DNA of 64,000 bases from Mucilaginibacter lappiensis (lineage in GTDB: Bacteria; Bacteroidota; Bacteroidia; Sphingobacteriales; Sphingobacteriaceae). The stretch lies in assembly GCF_900155965.1 (NCBI RefSeq), contig NZ_FTMG01000006.1:248001-312000 (forward strand), given 5' to 3'. The notes below the pieces were generated by a model, which was not told where the DNA came from, did no database searches, and saw only the letters and a program-made list of their open reading frames with translations. Both the position numbers and the translations under genes were made by a program. Positions 62,755 to 64,000 of the stretch are shown here, piece after piece; the stretch's first letter is position 1; every line of letters starts with the position of its first letter.

Positions 62755-62938
62755 CAATGTCATTATTTAAGCATACTCCGTAGGAGTAAAAGCTTTGTAG
62801 CAAGCAAATAATAAGCATTTAGCATGCCGTAGGTATGCAACCTGAGTACAGTACCTACTGCACTGAGTATGAATTGGCTTTTTTCTACAAAGCTTTAACC
62901 CCGATGGGGTTACAAAATCTCTTAATTTAATGACATTG
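62755..62938. repeat. MITE-like element with CAATGTCATTA termini
   Basis: CAATGTCATTATTTAAG (62755-62771) and CTTAATTTAATGACATTG (62921-62938) enclose inner arms AAAGCTTTGTAG and CTACAAAGCTTT (62789-62800, 62885-62896). The termini match those of 32391-32566 while the interior is unrelated. The rest of the 62744-63092 gap is AT-rich and carries no gene. Confidence 0.85.
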
Positions 62939-63092
62939 CCCCACCCCTAAATGGGGAACTAAATCAACTTTTAATTAAATAATAAGCCGTGTTAACAATT
63001 ATTTAACAGAAAACACTTTCAAATAAAGTAAATTCTCATTACGTTTGAATTTTTTGTTGATGTAGCTTCTATTAATTTTTTATCAAAAGTTA

Positions 63093-64000
63093 ATGTTACG
63101 CGTCGACAGTACCAAACCATGCCAGATCATTTATGCCATTGCCCGGCATGAGTATTTGTCGTACGTTATTGAGCCACACATCGTTCAGCTTAATCCCAAC
63201 GGCGAATTTTCATTAACCCACCAGCGTTTATTCTCCAATACAGCCAAAGAATTTATCCATTGTTTGGATGATACTGATATTAAATTGATCAGGATATTGG
63301 AGGAAATGGAACAGGGTAACGTGATCAAGCGTTACTACAAAAAGCCTATCCGCCCTTTTGAGTTTTTCTCTAAGATATTTAACGAGCAGCTTTTTGATAC
63401 CATCCGCCCCAAAATGGAAAAGCGTATGGCCGAAGCGCTAGCGTTGCTATGCAGCAAACAGGTATACCAGATGAGCAAGGAAGGCTATCCGGCTGAGCGT
63501 AAGCTGCAGATAGCTACCGAAGCCGCTTCGATATTGTTTCATTTCAGGCGTAACGAGGAAGAGATCAGGTATTTCCCTACTATCAAATACCAGGGCATGC
63601 GCATTGAATTCATGTTCAAAAACGCCGAGATCATTTGCAACCACCCGGCCTGGATGTTGTTGGACGATACGCTGTATTATTTTGATAAAGAGATAGAGGG
63701 TAAAAAGCTGGTGCCTTTTCTTAACAAAAGGTTTATTGCCATACCCCGATCGTCAGAGCAATCCTACTTTGAAAAGTTTGTGGCGCCGTTAATCGAAAAG
63801 CATAATGTATATGCCGAAGGTTTTATCATCAACACCGAAAAGTACGATGCACAGGCGGCGCTGAAACCTATCTATATCGAGGGTGGTACCTCACAGCTGC
63901 AATTGTATTTTAAATATGCCGGCTATATTTTTCCGTATGGCGATGGCAGGCATGTATCCGTGCGGATGGAAAAAAATGGCGATGATTATATCTTTCACCG
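63093..64000 (+). CDS. N-terminal part of a probable SNF2-family DEAD/DEAH helicase, cut by the right edge
   Basis: ATG 63093 opens a frame that runs to the end of the window (302 codons). The visible part, MLRVDSTKPCQIIYAIARHE, ends near residue 300 before any helicase motif would appear. From memory it resembles the N-terminal region of the roughly 950-residue SNF2-type helicases common in Bacteroidota, but I cannot confirm this without the missing part. Confidence 0.55.
   Translation, partial: MLRVDSTKPCQIIYAIARHEYLSYVIEPHIVQLNPNGEFSLTHQRLFSNTAKEFIHCLDDTDIKLIRILEEMEQGNVIKRYYKKPIRPFEFFSKIFNEQLFDTIRPKMEKRMAEALALLCSKQVYQMSKEGYPAERKLQIATEAASILFHFRRNEEEIRYFPTIKYQGMRIEFMFKNAEIICNHPAWMLLDDTLYYFDKEIEGKKLVPFLNKRFIAIPRSSEQSYFEKFVAPLIEKHNVYAEGFIINTEKYDAQAALKPIYIEGGTSQLQLYFKYAGYIFPYGDGRHVSVRMEKNGDDYIFH

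Overview
The window reads as a chromosomal segment of a Bacteroidota heterotroph, most likely a Mucilaginibacter/Pedobacter-like member of the Sphingobacteriaceae. Evidence: an ECF sigma/FecR/SusC/SusD system, many TonB- and lipoprotein-type genes, Bacteroidota -7 boxes (TAnnTTTG), no purine-rich Shine-Dalgarno in front of most genes, and dense intergenic palindromic repeats of kinds common in this family. I found no tRNA, rRNA, CRISPR array, transposase or phage genes.

Layout. 0-5 kb: unidentified genes, an FAD monooxygenase with an RsmI-like methyltransferase, then gcvH, a VanZ-like protein and a tiny lipoprotein. 5-9 kb: feoA-feoB iron uptake, a SprT-like protease and an MBL hydrolase. 9-14 kb: a LolC/E-type permease, a lipoprotein, rbfA, an M23 peptidase, a TonB-domain protein, a membrane protein and an SGNH hydrolase. 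14-23 kb: a glycan-uptake system (ECF sigma, FecR, STN-bearing SusC, SusD), followed by a heparan-glucosaminide-acetyltransferase-like membrane enzyme. 24-27.5 kb: the conserved CP-ATP-grasp / alpha-E / transglutaminase operon. 27.5-28.4 kb: a double-glycine-leader peptide gene with a thioredoxin-like partner. 28.5-43 kb: mostly minus-strand enzymes (Gfo/Idh, esterase, aminotransferase, desaturase, LLM oxidoreductase, MaoC hydratase, ATP-dependent DNA ligase with its MBL exonuclease, C-terminal processing protease). 43.5-48.4 kb: cyanophycin metabolism (isoaspartyl peptidase, cyanophycinase, divergent cyanophycin synthetase). 48.4-64 kb: AlkA-like glycosylase, a ParE/RelE-type toxin-antitoxin pair, rarA, an ABC exporter pair, a TlpA-family protein, an acyl-CoA dehydrogenase, an XRE regulator, two tandem M13 peptidases, dinB, and the start of a probable SNF2-family helicase cut by the right edge.

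The most striking layer lies outside the genes. At least ten families of inverted repeats sit between genes, often starting at a stop codon. In three places they run into a reading frame and supply the C-terminus of a protein (small lipoprotein, ligase-associated exonuclease, DNA glycosylase). Two loci carry MITE-like elements bounded by the same terminal repeat but with different interiors.

The best candidates for undescribed biology are: (1) a probable antisense small RNA over the susC leader, supported by a minus-strand terminator and by G-U pairs that only work in the minus-strand RNA; (2) the GG-leader cysteine peptide with its thioredoxin-like partner, next to the CP-ATP-grasp/transglutaminase operon; (3) a second orphan minus-strand terminator upstream of the acyl-CoA dehydrogenase gene.
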